A stretch of DNA of 64,000 nucleotides from Mytilus edulis (Eukaryota > Mollusca > Bivalvia > Mytilida > Mytilidae). Positions 11,116-23,385 of the stretch are shown piece by piece; the stretch's first letter is position 1; the number at the start of each line of letters is the position of its first letter. The stretch covers positions 86,812,604-86,876,603 of the forward strand of contig NC_092349.1 of assembly GCF_963676685.1 (NCBI RefSeq), in the 5' to 3' direction. Made by a program: the position numbers and the translations under genes. The notes under the pieces were generated by a model, which searched no databases, had not been told where the DNA came from, and saw only the letters and a list, made by a program, of their open reading frames with translations.

Positions 11116-11846
11116 TTAAACTCAAGTATATATTGATTACATTCACTTTGGTTTGCTTTTTCAGTTTTTGACTTAGCATATAGTTTAAAGTATGACAAAG
11201 ACTTGCACGACGAAGATTGATCATTCGGAAGTAGGTTTACACAATATAAGATCAAAAATAAAATAATGAAGTAAATCGTAAAATTTAATCGTATTACTTA
11301 AAAAAATTACTTAGATTTGCCCCGAGCTGAAAGACAAGTTTTTATTATTTTTATATTTTTGGATTAATAATACCAATCAATTACAATTTATCACATAAGA
11401 GCAGTATATATAATATCAAAATGACGATTCAAAGTGTTGGATATTTTAAAAGAGTAACACGTATAAAAAGATATTTTATATATAAAGAATGTGTCGAAAT
11501 ATAGTAATCAGGACATCAGAACTTAAGGAATATAGTGTACAGCGTGATGATTTTTATTTGTAAATATTCATATACATGTAAATATATTCATATTCTTCTC
11601 TTTCGGGAGTGCTCCTTAGACAGGAGGAACATACCAGTAACAGTAACTACTTAATGATTTCAAAACAAATTTATATCAAATCTATTAAAATTGACAAAAA
11701 ATCCGGTTAACAAGTTAGCGTTTTTGGTTTTCGGTATTCGGTCGTTCGAACGGTTCGGTTAACCGTTGACAACACTACTGATTATAAATGCACTGGTGAT
11801 TAAAGCAGACAAACATGATATTTTGCACTCAACCATTTCCATTATA
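11116..11846. other. AT-rich intergenic sequence
   Basis: Nothing recognised beyond simple AT-rich runs. Confidence 0.4.
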
Positions 11847-11966
11847 TATTTTAACCGAATGCTTATATTTTAACCGAATGCTTATATTTTAACCGAATGC
11901 TTATATTTTAACCGAATGTGTATATTTTAACTGAATGCTTATATGTTAACCGAATGCTTATATTTA
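11847..11966. repeat. 19-bp tandem repeat, about 6 copies
   Basis: The unit tatattttaaccgaatgct is repeated head to tail with a few substitutions. It ends where the array decays into unique sequence near 11966. Confidence 0.9.
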
Positions 11967-12409
11967 AAACACATAGTTTCTTTGACTGTTGATGTAGATG
12001 AGTCTAATAAGAAGAAACAGCAAAAAGTCGATTTATGACTTTTGAACACCGATATACTACTGCTGTCTTTATTTATCAAACAATATAACAAACAGTGTCC
12101 TATCGGATATAATTCAAAGTACGTGTAAATGAAAAGTAAATAAAACACATAACAATGGTCATCTAGAAATCATCTATGAATGCTCTCAGATTCAAGAGGA
12201 AGTATAAATGTACTTAAGATAGCTGTTTTAATGATACCAAGCCGTGCTTATCCATAATACGGTAGCTGTACTTTTTGTTGCGCTAATAAATATCTAATGC
12301 TGATATTTTTTGTGAAATGTATTAATATGAACAGTATATCTGATAGTCCGTAGCCAATGTATATGCGACAGAAATACATTACCTTAATTCAATTACTGTA
12401 AGACCCTCT
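11967..12409. other. AT-rich spacer
   Basis: Nothing recognised. Confidence 0.4.
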
Positions 12410-13228
12410 TTAAAGCAAGAAACCTACTGTGAAATATGAAAATAAAAAGAGGTCGGCAAGGAGAGGCGCACAGTTTGTTCCCATAGGAATGCCGACAATT
12501 TGTTGAAACAGTCTACCTCCAAATTCAACAAATATGTTGTCAATAAGAAACTCCAGCATACTGATCACTTGTTCCTCTGTGTAATATGTTTTACCCTTAT
12601 GTTCCTTATTAACAAAATATGCTTTATGGTATCCCAAAATGATAAATTTATAGCGTATGCTGCCATTTTTATGATGAAAAGCATTGTGGATTATTTCTTT
12701 TAGACGGTTTTTCAATTTCACATGGGGAATGGTTTTCTACAAGGTTGAAAAATCTAAAGTTTTAATAGAACTAATTTCAGAAAAAGACAGAGATTTAAAA
12801 TTATCCAGGAGTTCTTTAGAGTTTTTAAGAATCCACATATGGTTAATACCCCTACAGGTACGTGAGTAAACAGTTTCACAGTATGTCTGAAGACCCTCTT
12901 TAACTGCGGACAGAATTTTAGTCAATCTAATGGACAATTCTTTAGTAGAACAAGAAGATGAGCCGGCAATGTACCGTTGTTTGTACGGAATTTTGTGAAG
13001 TTTAGGTATCCAATACAAACAAGGTAAGTCCTCCGATTTGTTGTTCAATGCAATGTTCATAGAAGCCACGAAGGACTTATGATTCGCCAAAATCTCATCC
13101 TTGTCAAATGATATGTTTTTGTATGTGGGATTACCTGAGTGCTCATTTATTCCTAATTCTTTTATAAGACACTCGTAGTAATACGATATACATACATAAT
13201 AAAAAGATGAATAAACTCGTTTTGACAA
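12410..13228 (-). mobile_element. Penelope-like reverse transcriptase fragment, copy 1
   Basis: Two overlapping minus-strand frames encode the fingers and palm of a reverse transcriptase: LPCLYWIPKLHK near the N-terminal end, then FDFSTL (the catalytic-region A-type motif), and finally VGIPMGTNCAPLLADLFLF. A frame break near 12720-12740 separates the last part. The catalytic YxDD region and everything downstream are missing, since homology ends just after the GTNCAPLLAD motif, and the N-terminal region is also cut. The fragment is inactive. Penelope-like identity rests on these motifs as I know them; a database search would settle the clade. Confidence 0.75.
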
Positions 13229-13257
13229 GAGTCAACAATTGGTAGGACCTAACTTAC

Positions 13258-14277
13258 ATAGAAGATTACTATTGTTGGTATAAGGAGTGTGCTCTTCAGA
13301 TGAACAGAAGCAGACCCATCTGATGTTGCTGTTGTTTCTTTAACTGAACTTTGAGACATGTACATAGACGACGTAGGCATAATGTCGACTGAAGTTGACG
13401 TATACAAAGAAGAAGACTGTAGCTGAGATGAACGTGTGGATGCTATTTGGGTTTGAAATAAAATTGATGTTGGGCATCGGTTCAGGTCGGCAACACATTG
13501 TCCGGTAGATTATCTGTTTAAGCCTTCATGACACTCGTTCACATTTGAACCTAAAATTAAACCCATTAAGATTGTGAACAAGAAGAAGTAAATATACAAT
13601 TAGATAACAGCATAATAACCATAAAAAACTGTAAACAATTTAGTAGTAACAATAAAAAAACGTCTGTATAAGAAGCGTATAAATTATCAAATACACCGCA
13701 TGGTTTTGTTGATTTGCAATAAACGATAGATTGGTAAATGAAACTTTATTCATTCCGTTCTTTCGAAATTCTTTACTGGATTTACTTTCATCAGCAACGC
13801 TTAGGAGGAGATGATTTGTATAAGACACATGTTAGTTTTTTTCTATCATTATATTGTGTACCTGTATGTTTTATCTATTTATTTTCTAAACAAATGTTTG
13901 TTTTGATAAGAATTTCTTTAACTTCCTTTGATATGAGTGTCACTAATGAAACTTTTGTAAACGCACATCTGTGCCAAAAATGAAATTCCAATCTTGTTAT
14001 AATAAGTTTATTTTAAACCGGAACATTTGAACACTAGGAATGTAAAAATTCATTGAAAAGCTATATTTTTTTTTTGTGTATCAGATCTATTATCTGATTA
14101 TTGTTCACTATATTTGAATTACTATGCAAACCAAATACGCTACACAAACTTTGTACTTACAGTTTAGTTCATCAGAGCGGTCGTCTTCATATGGAATTCA
14201 TCGTCGCACCTATGTTCAATAGGAATACATAGTCCATTTGAACATTGAAACTGGTTTGTATCACATGATTTGACTGC
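13258..14277 (-). pseudogene. LDLa / mucin-like membrane protein gene, copy A (pseudogene)
   Basis: Two exons of the family seen intact at 44.5-49.2 kb. Exon A1 (14277-14161) encodes an LDLa module from the segment AVKSC to a donor aaact|gtaagt. After the fourth cysteine it carries a two-base insertion relative to copy B, so the fifth cysteine is lost and the acidic calcium-binding half is read out of frame. Exon A2 (13550-13258) keeps the acceptor, the half-LDLa start and a Ser/Thr-rich tail with a donor tctat|gtaagt, but has an in-frame TAA in place of the third cysteine loop, and one of the half-LDLa cysteines is gone. A retroelement fragment begins 30 bases beyond the last exon seen. Splice sites survive while the reading frame does not, so decay is recent or the copy is transcribed without coding. 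Confidence 0.8.
13735..13985 (-). repeat. R4 copy in intron A
   Basis: Degenerate strings of the R4 family in the orientation of 10440-10650: tttgatatgagtgtcactaa and aaacgcacatctgtgcc correspond to the gagcgtcactgatgagtc core and flank. It lies inside the intron of LDLa copy A. Confidence 0.6.
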
Positions 14278-14769
14278 CTGTTTTGGAAAAAAGAAGACTG
14301 TAGGGAGATGTACGTAAACGAGATGCTACTTATAAACTAACTTAAGATTTGTTTTCATGTTGCACACTAATGAAATAGAAATTAGGAAATAAGTAAAATG
14401 GAATGAGGCACAAACGGGATAACATCGGGTGTATCGTGACGGTCATGGTTTGTTATTGGGTTAATATGGAATGCACTGACACAAATATAAAACTTCGACA
14501 GAAATACTAACTATCCGAGTCTATTCATATTGTAGTTGAGTATGTTCTTGTACATTTCTGAAGGTCAAATCGTCAACAAATATGACAATACTTAACATGA
14601 CACTGAATAAATATGCTGTTTACCCTATCTTATAGTTAGTGTATGTTCTTACACATATATAAAAGACGATACAGATTGTTAAGGTGATCAGGGCAGTCTT
14701 CTTCATGACTTTCTTGTATACTGAAATTCAACATATACATGTAATTCACCTTAAATAAAAAAAAATGTC
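14278..14769. other. AT-rich sequence upstream of LDLa copy A
   Basis: A signal-peptide exon for copy A would be expected on the minus strand here or further up, but I could not identify one. Confidence 0.4.
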
Positions 14770-15605
14770 AAAATAAGATACAAATAAAGACAACAGTAGT
14801 ATACCGTTGTTCGAAATTCATAAATCGATAGAGAAAAAACCAATCCGGGTTACAAACTAAAACTGAAGGGAAACGTATCAAATATAAGAGAACTACGAAA
14901 CAACCGAAACACAACATTAAAATGTAACACACACATAAACGAACTATAATATAACAATGGCCATTTTCCTGACTTAAGAATAAAATGGTGGGTTGAACCT
15001 GATTTTGTGGCATGCCAAACCTCCCACTTTAATGGCAATGTTAATTATAACATTAAAATGACAAGATTACATGACAGGACTACAATACAAATAAAAGGGA
15101 GAAATTATAGGACAGAGAAAAAAGTAAAATAAAAAAAATACTGAACTCAGAGGAAAATCAATTCGGAAAGTCCATAATCACATGGCAAAATCAAATAACA
15201 AAACGCACCAAAATCGAATGGACAAGAACTGTCATATTCCTGACTTGGTACAGGCATTTTCAAATGTAGAAAATGGTGGATTGAACCTGGTTTTATAGCT
15301 AGCTGACAGTCGCATCAAATTCCATTATATTGTCACCGATGCGTGAACAAAACAAACAGACACAATAGGTAAAAATGTCAAAAATAGGGGTACAGCAGTC
15401 AACATTGTGTTATCATCTTAATCATTATAAAAACAACAAATGTAACGAAGAAGCACAAAAAGGCATACATCAAATTAACATCCTCATTTTGATTATATTA
15501 TACGATTTTATTTGTCTATGTAAAATGCACCCATCAAGGAAGGAGGGTTTTGAGTACTGGTGTAAAATTGTGCGTTTGAAATTCGCACAGGTAGACATGA
15601 AATAA
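14770..15605 (-). repeat. R2 dispersed repeat, long composite copy (inverse orientation)
   Basis: It includes gtataccgttgttcgaaatt and ccgggttacaaac (14800-14870), gtcatattcctgacttggta (about 15230) and ggtacagcagtcaacattgt (about 15390). The same blocks appear in reverse complement at 27010-27545, showing that the short R2 copies elsewhere are pieces of a longer unit. Confidence 0.75.
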
Positions 15606-15650
15606 TATTGTCGTTCAAAGTATGACGTAATGCATAAGTATAGAGTCACG

Positions 15651-16476
15651 TCAAATGTGTATCACACAAAAAGTAGAGAGAGGCGCGCAGTTCGTTCCCA
15701 TAGGAATGCCGACAATTTGTTGAAAAAGTCTACCTCCAAACTCAACAAATATGTTGTCGATAAGAAACTCCAGCATACTGACCACTTGTTCTTTTGTGTA
15801 GCATGTTTTACCTTTTTGTTTGTCACTATTAACGAAAAATGCCTTATGAAATCCCAAAAGTATTAAATTTATAGCGTATGCTACCATTTTTATATTGAAA
15901 GGCATTGTGGATTATTTCTTTTAGGCGATTTTTCAATTTCACATAGGGAATGGTGGTATACAGGGTTGAAAAATCAAAAGTTTTGATAAAACTTATTTCA
16001 GAAAAGGACCGAGATTTAAAATTGTCTAGAAGTTCTCTTGGATTTTTAAGAATCCACATATGGTTAATACCACTACGCGAGTAAACAGTTTCACAGTATT
16101 TCTGAAGACCCTCTTTCACTGCGGATAGAATTTTAGTCAATCTAATGGACAATTCTTTAGTGGAACATGAAGATGAGCTAGCAATATACCGTTGTTTGTA
16201 CGGAAATTTATGAAACTTTGGTATCCAATACAAACAAGGTAAGTCCTCCGATTTGGTGTTCAATGTAATGTTTATTGAAGCCATGAAGGACTTATGATTT
16301 GCTAAAATCTCATCCTTGTCAAATGATATGTCTTTGTATGTGGGATTACCTGAGTGCTCCTTTATATCCAATTCTTTTACAAGACATTCGTAGTAATACG
16401 ATTTACATACAAAGACAATATTATTTGAAGCTTTGTCCGAGGGAACAAACAAATAATAGCCAACAAAAGGTACCAT
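15651..16476 (-). mobile_element. Penelope-like reverse transcriptase fragment, copy 2
   Basis: A minus-strand frame of 210 codons, then a second one overlapping it, gives the same RT region as copy 1. It extends further N-terminally (FVPSDKASNN) and again ends just after GIPMGTNCAPL. The two copies are closely similar at the protein level. There is a frame break near 15850-15900, and the catalytic YxDD half is absent. Both copies stop within about 30 bases of the same point. Confidence 0.75.
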
Positions 16477-16489
16477 GTTAAAAAATTAA

Positions 16490-16640
16490 TATGTCAGACG
16501 CGCGCCACATCAACAAAAGAAAGTTTGAAAGCCAAAACAAGTACAAAGTTGAAGATTACCGAGGACCAAAAGTTCCAAAAGTTGTGACCACTACGGCCAG
16601 AGTTATCCGCCTGGGACAAGAAAATCCTTATTATTTAGAA
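16490..16640 (+). repeat. R4 dispersed repeat, degenerate copy
   Basis: cagacgcgcg and acaagtacaaagttgaagat align with the R4 copy at 23225-23385. It abuts the upstream end of RT copy 2. Confidence 0.6.
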
Positions 16641-17394
16641 TAATTCATACTTTTGTGAACAGTAAATCTTATAAAATGACTATATAATAGATATACATGA
16701 TTAAACTGAAGTGGTGACTAGCTAAAGAATAAAAACGGATACATTACAAAAATACACAGCCGTGCTAGCCAAAGCCAGTGCAAAACGCACAAATTACAAA
16801 GTGACTTAACATTTGAATTTTAAAATGAGTTCCCAAAATTAAGAAAGAATTTGGATGAAATTCAAGATTAGATTTGTATGACTGATCTAGCATTTATTAT
16901 TAACAGTGCAAATTACAATACTAATTAATATCAAATTGTAGTAGTAATTAGATAATTAATTGTTTTATCTAGCTATGTCGGTGTTTCTTCTGAATCAAAC
17001 TGTAAACCAAAGAAATCGTGTAAATTTTGTCGATCTATAGTATAATCTAATAAATGAACTGGATGATTAACTATACAACCTTCTACATTTGTATATTATT
17101 CATACTAAAAGACAATTAATTTGATAGGAAATGGTTACTTTAAAAGTGATTTTGAGGGGAACAGCTAAATTTATTTGGTTTGCAATAATTCACAATTATC
17201 TCTACGGTGGTGTTTTATAAAAAGGGGATGTCCAAATAAAAAAAAACCTTTCATATTTCCTCCTTAGTAGAGGCGTTAAAAAAAGGTTAGTTAAATCTGG
17301 TTTAAAGCAACAATTGTATAGCAACTTGAATTGTATAGTAGTTGTTTTATAGCTCCATTATATTGACCTAACTGGGAGAACAACCAAGACAATA
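16641..17394. other. AT-rich intergenic sequence
   Basis: Nothing recognised. Confidence 0.4.
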
Positions 17395-17590
17395 ACAATC
17401 AAAACCAAGGAGTAAACAAAGACTCACAAAACCAAAGGACATTTACATCAACAATTATAAATAATAATTAAGAAACAACACGAACTCCACTAAAAAACGG
17501 GAGTGAAATCAGGTGCTCCGGAAGGGTAAGCATTCCTGCACCGTATACGGCAGCTGTCGTGTTATTTCTTTGTTCAGTTCGGTAATGATG
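17395..17590 (-). repeat. R3-type repeat fragment (inverse orientation)
   Basis: caatcaaaaccaaggagtaa and caggtgctccggaagggtaa are reverse complements of strings at 33133-33250 and 21600-21680. This links those two fragments into one longer family. Confidence 0.65.
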
Positions 17591-18094
17591 AAAGGTTATT
17601 ATGACTGAGGAAGAATATCAGATATGATTTCTGACACACTTATGTCATAATGGCCAATCAGCTCATGATGGCGACCGTAAAATGTCTTGAGTAATGACCT
17701 TAATTTGTTTGATTCATAGCCCTGTCTTAGCAATTTTTGAGAAAGCGGACATTATACGTTCAGATAGTTCACACAAATATTTATGGTAATAGTCTTTACA
17801 AAGCACAAAAAGTTCGGGATTCTCCTTAATAGCTAAACAATCTTTAAACAGATTTATTAAGAAGGGATAGAGTTACGATACTGTTTTCAGGGCATTAAAG
17901 ATTGCATATTTTGTATTTGATATTGATTCACTTACAGGGTCTTTGCATCGGCAATAAACATATTTATTCTAGTACCAGTTGTTGGCATGATGAGGGTTAT
18001 ATTCTTCTCATATATTGTATAATGGTATAATACTAAACCCCATATCAGGAACGATTGTGTTTGATAATTATATGATGAAGACATAATTGTTCAA
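17591..18094. other. AT-rich intergenic sequence
   Basis: Nothing recognised. Confidence 0.4.
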
Positions 18095-18240
18095 TCAGTT
18101 TAAATGACGTCTGAAGCTGGCATGTCTGACTCGGACTTTTAAACGGAGTTTTACTGTGCGTATTGTTGTGTGTTAGTTTTTTTCCACATTGTCTCTTTGA
18201 CACATTACCCATTTCTATTCTAAATTTTAAAATTGGACAA
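18095..18240 (-). repeat. R6-like repeat fragment
   Basis: gtctctttgacacattaccc is the reverse complement of the R6 start seen near 10770 (ggggaatatgtcaaagag), with changes. Confidence 0.45.
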
Positions 18241-18384
18241 CATAACAACAATTAGGACCAGCAGCTCAAACGATGTCAACACAAAACCTACAAAAAAATC
18301 TGGCAAAGACGCCCACATAAAAAGAATGTGAAGTCTATAGTATAACAGTATAGTAAAATAAAATGCATCACCTATAATACAGTT

Positions 18385-18540
18385 TTTTACATACGAAATG
18401 CTTGTACCAAATCAGGAATACGACAGTTGTTATCCATTCGTTTGATGTGTTTGAGCTTTTAATTTTGCCATTTGATTAGGGACTTTCCGTTTTGAATTTT
18501 CCTCGGAGTTCGGTATTTTCTGATTTTACTTTGTTTTGAC
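18385..18540 (+). repeat. R2 dispersed repeat copy
   Basis: Shows tgtaccaaatcaggaatacg, ttgttatccattcgtttgat and gactttccgttttgaatttt in R2 order. Confidence 0.8.
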
Positions 18541-21500
18541 ACATATATAATATCTGAAACAGAAATGATGCAAAATGATGAATGCTTTATTAATATTGTT
18601 GTGTTATTTGGACAATTAAATTGCATTGACAATGTGTTCGCAGCCGCCTTGTGTATAACGTTTTTGTCGTATTATATTTATGACATTACATTATTTATAC
18701 AAAATACGGAATTTATAAAATATATTGGTTTTTACCCTAAACATTTCATTTGAAATAGTTGTTTGATTTGCAGTATATATATACTGTCTCAAATTAAAAT
18801 TTCATTTGGAATAGTTGTAAGATTTACAGTTTATATTAAAATTGTTTGTACAAAAGGATGATTTAACATGCTTGTTGCCTCATATCAAAACAAGTTGTCG
18901 GAAGTATATGATAAAGACAATAATGATTATAAATGATATTTGTCCTTTTTTAAGTTAAACTAAAACGATGTTGTAACTTAAATTTCCTGTAAAAATCCCT
19001 CATACGAACAATCAGAACGAATCAAATCTCAAGAAGGTCATAATTTGTATCAAATTATTCAACATGTTCTTAAAAAATGAAATATAAAAATATCTGAACT
19101 AAAAATCAATAATAGATACTTCTAAAATAAATAGATGATTTTAAAGCACTCCATATACTATAAACTGTGTAATGCATGGATGCCACGTTTCTATGTTAAT
19201 CAATAAAAAATATTCCGATGCATAAAATAAATATAAAACTATCCGAATGGTCGAGTGTTCAGGTTATGTGTAGTCTGTTTTAAGGTGCGATATGAATAAA
19301 ACATAGTTTATGATAGAAACATATTTGAGAACATTTCATATTTACAATATCACCATACACATACAGTATAGAACGAGTAACAAATGAATGGATGATATTA
19401 CCTGTGTAGTGTTAATAATTCTTCATCCGTTTAACTTCGCTTGCGTGTTAAAACGCAAGTCTTATTCACCAATATATCTCAGTTATACTTCCCCATGTTT
19501 ACAAGAAGTATAATTCAATATATGTGTTTCACATTTGGGGAAATGCTTATTTTCTTTACAAAAACCGCATTGGTGTTTGTTTTGAGTGCGGAAGGTCGTG
19601 AATTCGATTTGCGTTTTTGTATAAAAAAAATTACAACCTGATCACTCAAAATTATGACTGTCCCAGATAATGAAAAAGTCCCCATCGTCATTTTCAATAT
19701 CAGCTAAGCGTATTGCATTGTACTTACACAGCTTTGGTTTGTTGGCAGTAGCACCCACAGTTATACTAGTTATTATATTACTAATGTATGACATACTTAT
19801 CGGCGAATTATGATTTGTCCTTCATTTGTTAGTGTAAATTTGCAAAATATAAGGCAGGAAATAGTGGTATTTAAAACATGCATTTTCAATTCAAATGAAA
19901 CATTATTTAAGGAACAAAATGTCTCCATCTTGGAACTTGTATTCATGTGGTTGGTATCAAAACATTGCATTGAAAATACGGAGATAATACACACGAAGAC
20001 CGTAAGTAGACTATTGCCAGACCGCCGAACTTTTCATAATATTTTAACATTACTAACATGCATGACGTATTACAAAAAGATGCATACACACTTGACTGAA
20101 GTAAACAAACGAACATTATCAATGTCAAGTGTGGTTGTCTTAGTGTGTATAATTTTAAACTAACTAAACATACTAGACAGGATTTAATGTATATTAAGGT
20201 AAATGCATATGCTTTCATTCTTCTTATTTCCTGAAATGTTATCAGTTAAAATGAAACAACATACTTACAACTTTCGTCGAAATCCTAACAATGACCATTA
20301 TTATTAAAAATTTAGTTGCACACCTATACTATAAAAGAAATATATTATATTGCGGAAAATAAACACGCATTAAAATAACTGGGCTTTCCCATGGTTACAT
20401 AATTTAACTAAACGATTTAAAAAAAGACTTTTATCTATAAGATATTTTCTTTCAGAAATATTTAAATTAAATGAAAATAAAACTGCCAAACATGGACAGT
20501 CAGACTGGACTCAAATTTAAACGATTGTCAAATTTGGTATATACTTCTCTTGTTATGTCCGTCCGTCCGTCTGTTATTTCTGCATTTGGCGTAAACATTT
20601 TATCATGTATTTAAAAAAAATAAAATGAAAACGCTTCCTTTTGATTTTGACAATTGTTTTGTGTGTGATTCCAGAGCTAATGGAATTTAACTGTCTGAAT
20701 GAAGGAAATATTCTACGGATGGAACACTTACTCCAGTAAGCATAGATTGATTTTCCTAAAAAAAATTATTATTGTTTTGATTTTCTTTATTCCGTAATAA
20801 ATAAGACAATTTTCATATATTGCACATAATAGACACCAACTCCAGTAAGCCAGTATTGATTTCCTTAAAACTTCATAATATTGTTAAGATGAAAAAAATG
20901 GACGCTCCCTTTCGACGTGTTTAGTATTCATTTTTCTCTCTTCTAGATTAGCTTGACTTTAGTTTTCATATCGAATTAAATAGAAACGTAAGAAGCAATA
21001 TTCAAAATGTAAAATGTTTCACATGAGAAAAAACTTGAAAAATAAACCAAAAATATATGACAAACAGCAATTAAAAAACAACCATCAAATGACAGACTTC
21101 TAAATATATAACAGAAAGGAACAGACATATAAATACTACAACGGTGTAAAATACTTTGTGAGTACTCAAACAACCCAAAACCCTTGACAGTGATGTGACA
21201 GATCAGTAAAATAACCTTTAAGTATAAGCTTTACAAAGGACCAATGAGATAACACCGATCTTTACCTGTAGTTTGTTGCATAGGGCGATTATTATTTATA
21301 TGAATATGGTTTGAATATATAAAAGTACTTGTTGCATACGTTTAAAAATGTTGATTACCGTCGAGTTTTGTTTAACAATCAGAACAAAATAAGGAGACGA
21401 CCAAACTGCCGTTGACACACGAGCAGATAATGAAATGAGTGACGAAGACTTGAAAATTTTACGGACGCCATCACGAGTTGGTTGACTGTTATGGAATAAC

Positions 21501-21594
21501 TGTTTCACAAATGATATCGGATATGTTCCTTACGTCGTAACTACAATCCCCTTCCCTTTCAAGAATGTGACCTACCGAATAAGACTATTTACCG
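18541..21594. other. 3-kb AT-rich stretch, no gene recognised
   Basis: The longest open frame (117 codons, plus strand from 19810) has no motif, no splice context and AT-driven composition, so I do not call it. Short direct repeats such as ccagtaagc (20730-20850) are weak. No tRNA or snRNA pattern found. Confidence 0.45.
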
Positions 21595-21840
21595 GATTTG
21601 TTATCACATAAGCAACATGTGGAGCAGGATCTGCTTACCCTTCCGGAACAGCTGAGATCACCCCTAGTGTTTGGTGGGGTTCGTGTTGTTTATTCTTTAG
21701 TTTTCTATGTTGTGTCATGTGTACTATTGTTTATCTGTTTGTCTATTTCATTTTTAACCATGGCGTTGTCAGTTTGTTTTCGATTTATGAGTTTGACAGT
21801 CCCTTTGGTATCTTTCGTCCCTCTTTTTTTAGTAGTAGCT
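21595..21840 (+). repeat. R3 dispersed repeat copy
   Basis: Runs from ccggatttgttatcacataa to ctttggtatctttcgtccct. The 88-codon open frame over it is a product of the repeat. Confidence 0.85.
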
Positions 21841-22213
21841 GTGACATGTATATTAACTATTTGATACTCGGCGACCTTTGATACAGTTGGATTCAGTTGA
21901 ATTTATTATTTGATTCATAAGAAGGTCCTTGAAGTGTTTATGACTACCACTATTGTTGGTTGCGTTATCGTCCAGTACGAGCACAAAAAATTGCGAAAAC
22001 TTAAATATAGTTTTTAATCCGACAGATAAGCACATTATTTCATCTTCTATCTATTTCTTAATAATTTTTAAAAAGTGATATGCGAATGTCAACAACCTTT
22101 AGACATTTATCTGGATAGATATTTTTGACAGAAGTCTTCAGATTACACCCATTTTAACAACAGGATGAAAAAACAAGTTGAATACCCTAACGACTTCCGC
22201 TTCCAATTTATTT

Positions 22214-22278
22214 TCGACGGTAAAAGATTGATTGATTGATTATTGGTTGCTTAACGTCCAGTGTCGACGGTAAAAGAT
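22214..22278 (-). mobile_element. 35-bp retroposon tail flanked by a 15-bp target-site duplication
   Basis: The 15-base string tcgacggtaaaagat occurs at 22214-22228 and 22264-22278. Between them, 22229-22263 reads in reverse complement as cactggacgttaagcaacc followed by aataatcaatcaatca. A short conserved block plus a tetranucleotide tail is the form of a 3' end of molluscan SINE/LINE elements. I read it as a minus-strand insertion truncated to its last 35 bases. Confidence 0.75.
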
Positions 22279-22778
22279 AGTTTGGTCCTATATTATTGTA
22301 ATTATGCTTGACTATTTATTTTTCTGCTGAATCTGTTTATATTAGAGAAAGTCACTGAATCTAACGGGCATTCCGATGCTTCTGACATAACAGAAAATTG
22401 AATGACCATCAGTTGTTAATATTTTCCTCTAAACGATAGAGGATTAGTTGGACCTTCAGTACAAATTTAACAGAACTAAATTTACCAATAGATTTACAAA
22501 ATCTAACAATTATGAATAACGTTTTTGGAGTCGGTATATAAGACCTAAAAATTGAACGAAAAAGTAATTGGTTAATATGCGGTGCCTTCATGTAAAATAA
22601 ACAATGATCAACTGTTGGCAATTAGTCATAATGTGAGTTCGAATGTACACATTGAATGGATTTCAATTAGCATTCGTATTTTCCACAATGAGGTTTTGGT
22701 AATTAATTATTGACATGTCTTCAAATTCAACAATTGCTTAATGTGTGTTCAATTATATATATAATAAAGATATAGGAA
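22279..22778. other. AT-rich spacer
   Basis: Nothing recognised. Confidence 0.4.
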
Positions 22779-23050
22779 GATGTGGTTTGAATGCCAATGA
22801 GACAACTCTCCATCTAAATAACAATTTATAAAAGTAAACCATTATAGGTCAATGTACGGCCTTCAACACAGAGCCTTGGCTTACACCGAACAACAAGCTA
22901 TAAAGAGCCCAAAAATTACTAGTTTAAAACCATTCAAAGAGGAAAACCACCGGTCTAATCTATATAAATAAACGGGAAACGAGAAACACGTATAAATTAC
23001 ACAAACAAACGACAACTACTGTACATCAGATATATGTCTGGTAAAAGGTG
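22779..23050 (+). repeat. R1 dispersed repeat copy
   Basis: gaagatgtggtttgaatgcc opens the copy. It is about as long as, and very similar to, 8464-8745. Confidence 0.85.
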
Positions 23051-23224
23051 ACAAATGTTTCAGTATAATAACGCATCCATTTAAATAACCTGCAAATTTA
23101 AATTCCATATATCTCCGGATCTATCCATGGACTTACTTAGAACTTTCGTTTATCACTCCTGTAAAAAACGTAACGATAATTGTATACAAAAAAAAGAGAA
23201 TTATTGTGACCATTTAAAACTTAA

Positions 23225-23385
23225 AACTAATTAGTTATCAAAGGTACCAGTTTTATAATTTACTACGCCAGACGCGCGTTTCGTCTACATAAGACTCATC
23301 AGTGACGCTCATATCAAAATAGTTATAAAGCCAAACAAGTACAAAGTTGAAGAGCATTGAAGATAAACGCGGTCAATGTTTTGCT
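23225..23385 (+). repeat. R4 dispersed repeat copy
   Basis: Contains gccagacgcgcgtttcgtct, gactcatcagtgacgctcat and caagtacaaagttgaagagc. This is the best-preserved R4 copy in the window. Confidence 0.85.

Noticed and set aside
19810..20163. 117-codon plus-strand open frame
   Set aside because: No motif, no signal peptide of quality, AT-driven composition and no splice context; consistent with chance in AT-rich DNA.
21598..21864. 88-codon frame with hydrophobic stretch (also its relatives at 28753 and 30291)
   Set aside because: The same frame appears in every R3 copy with unrelated breaks, so it belongs to the repeat and shows no sign of protein-level constraint.
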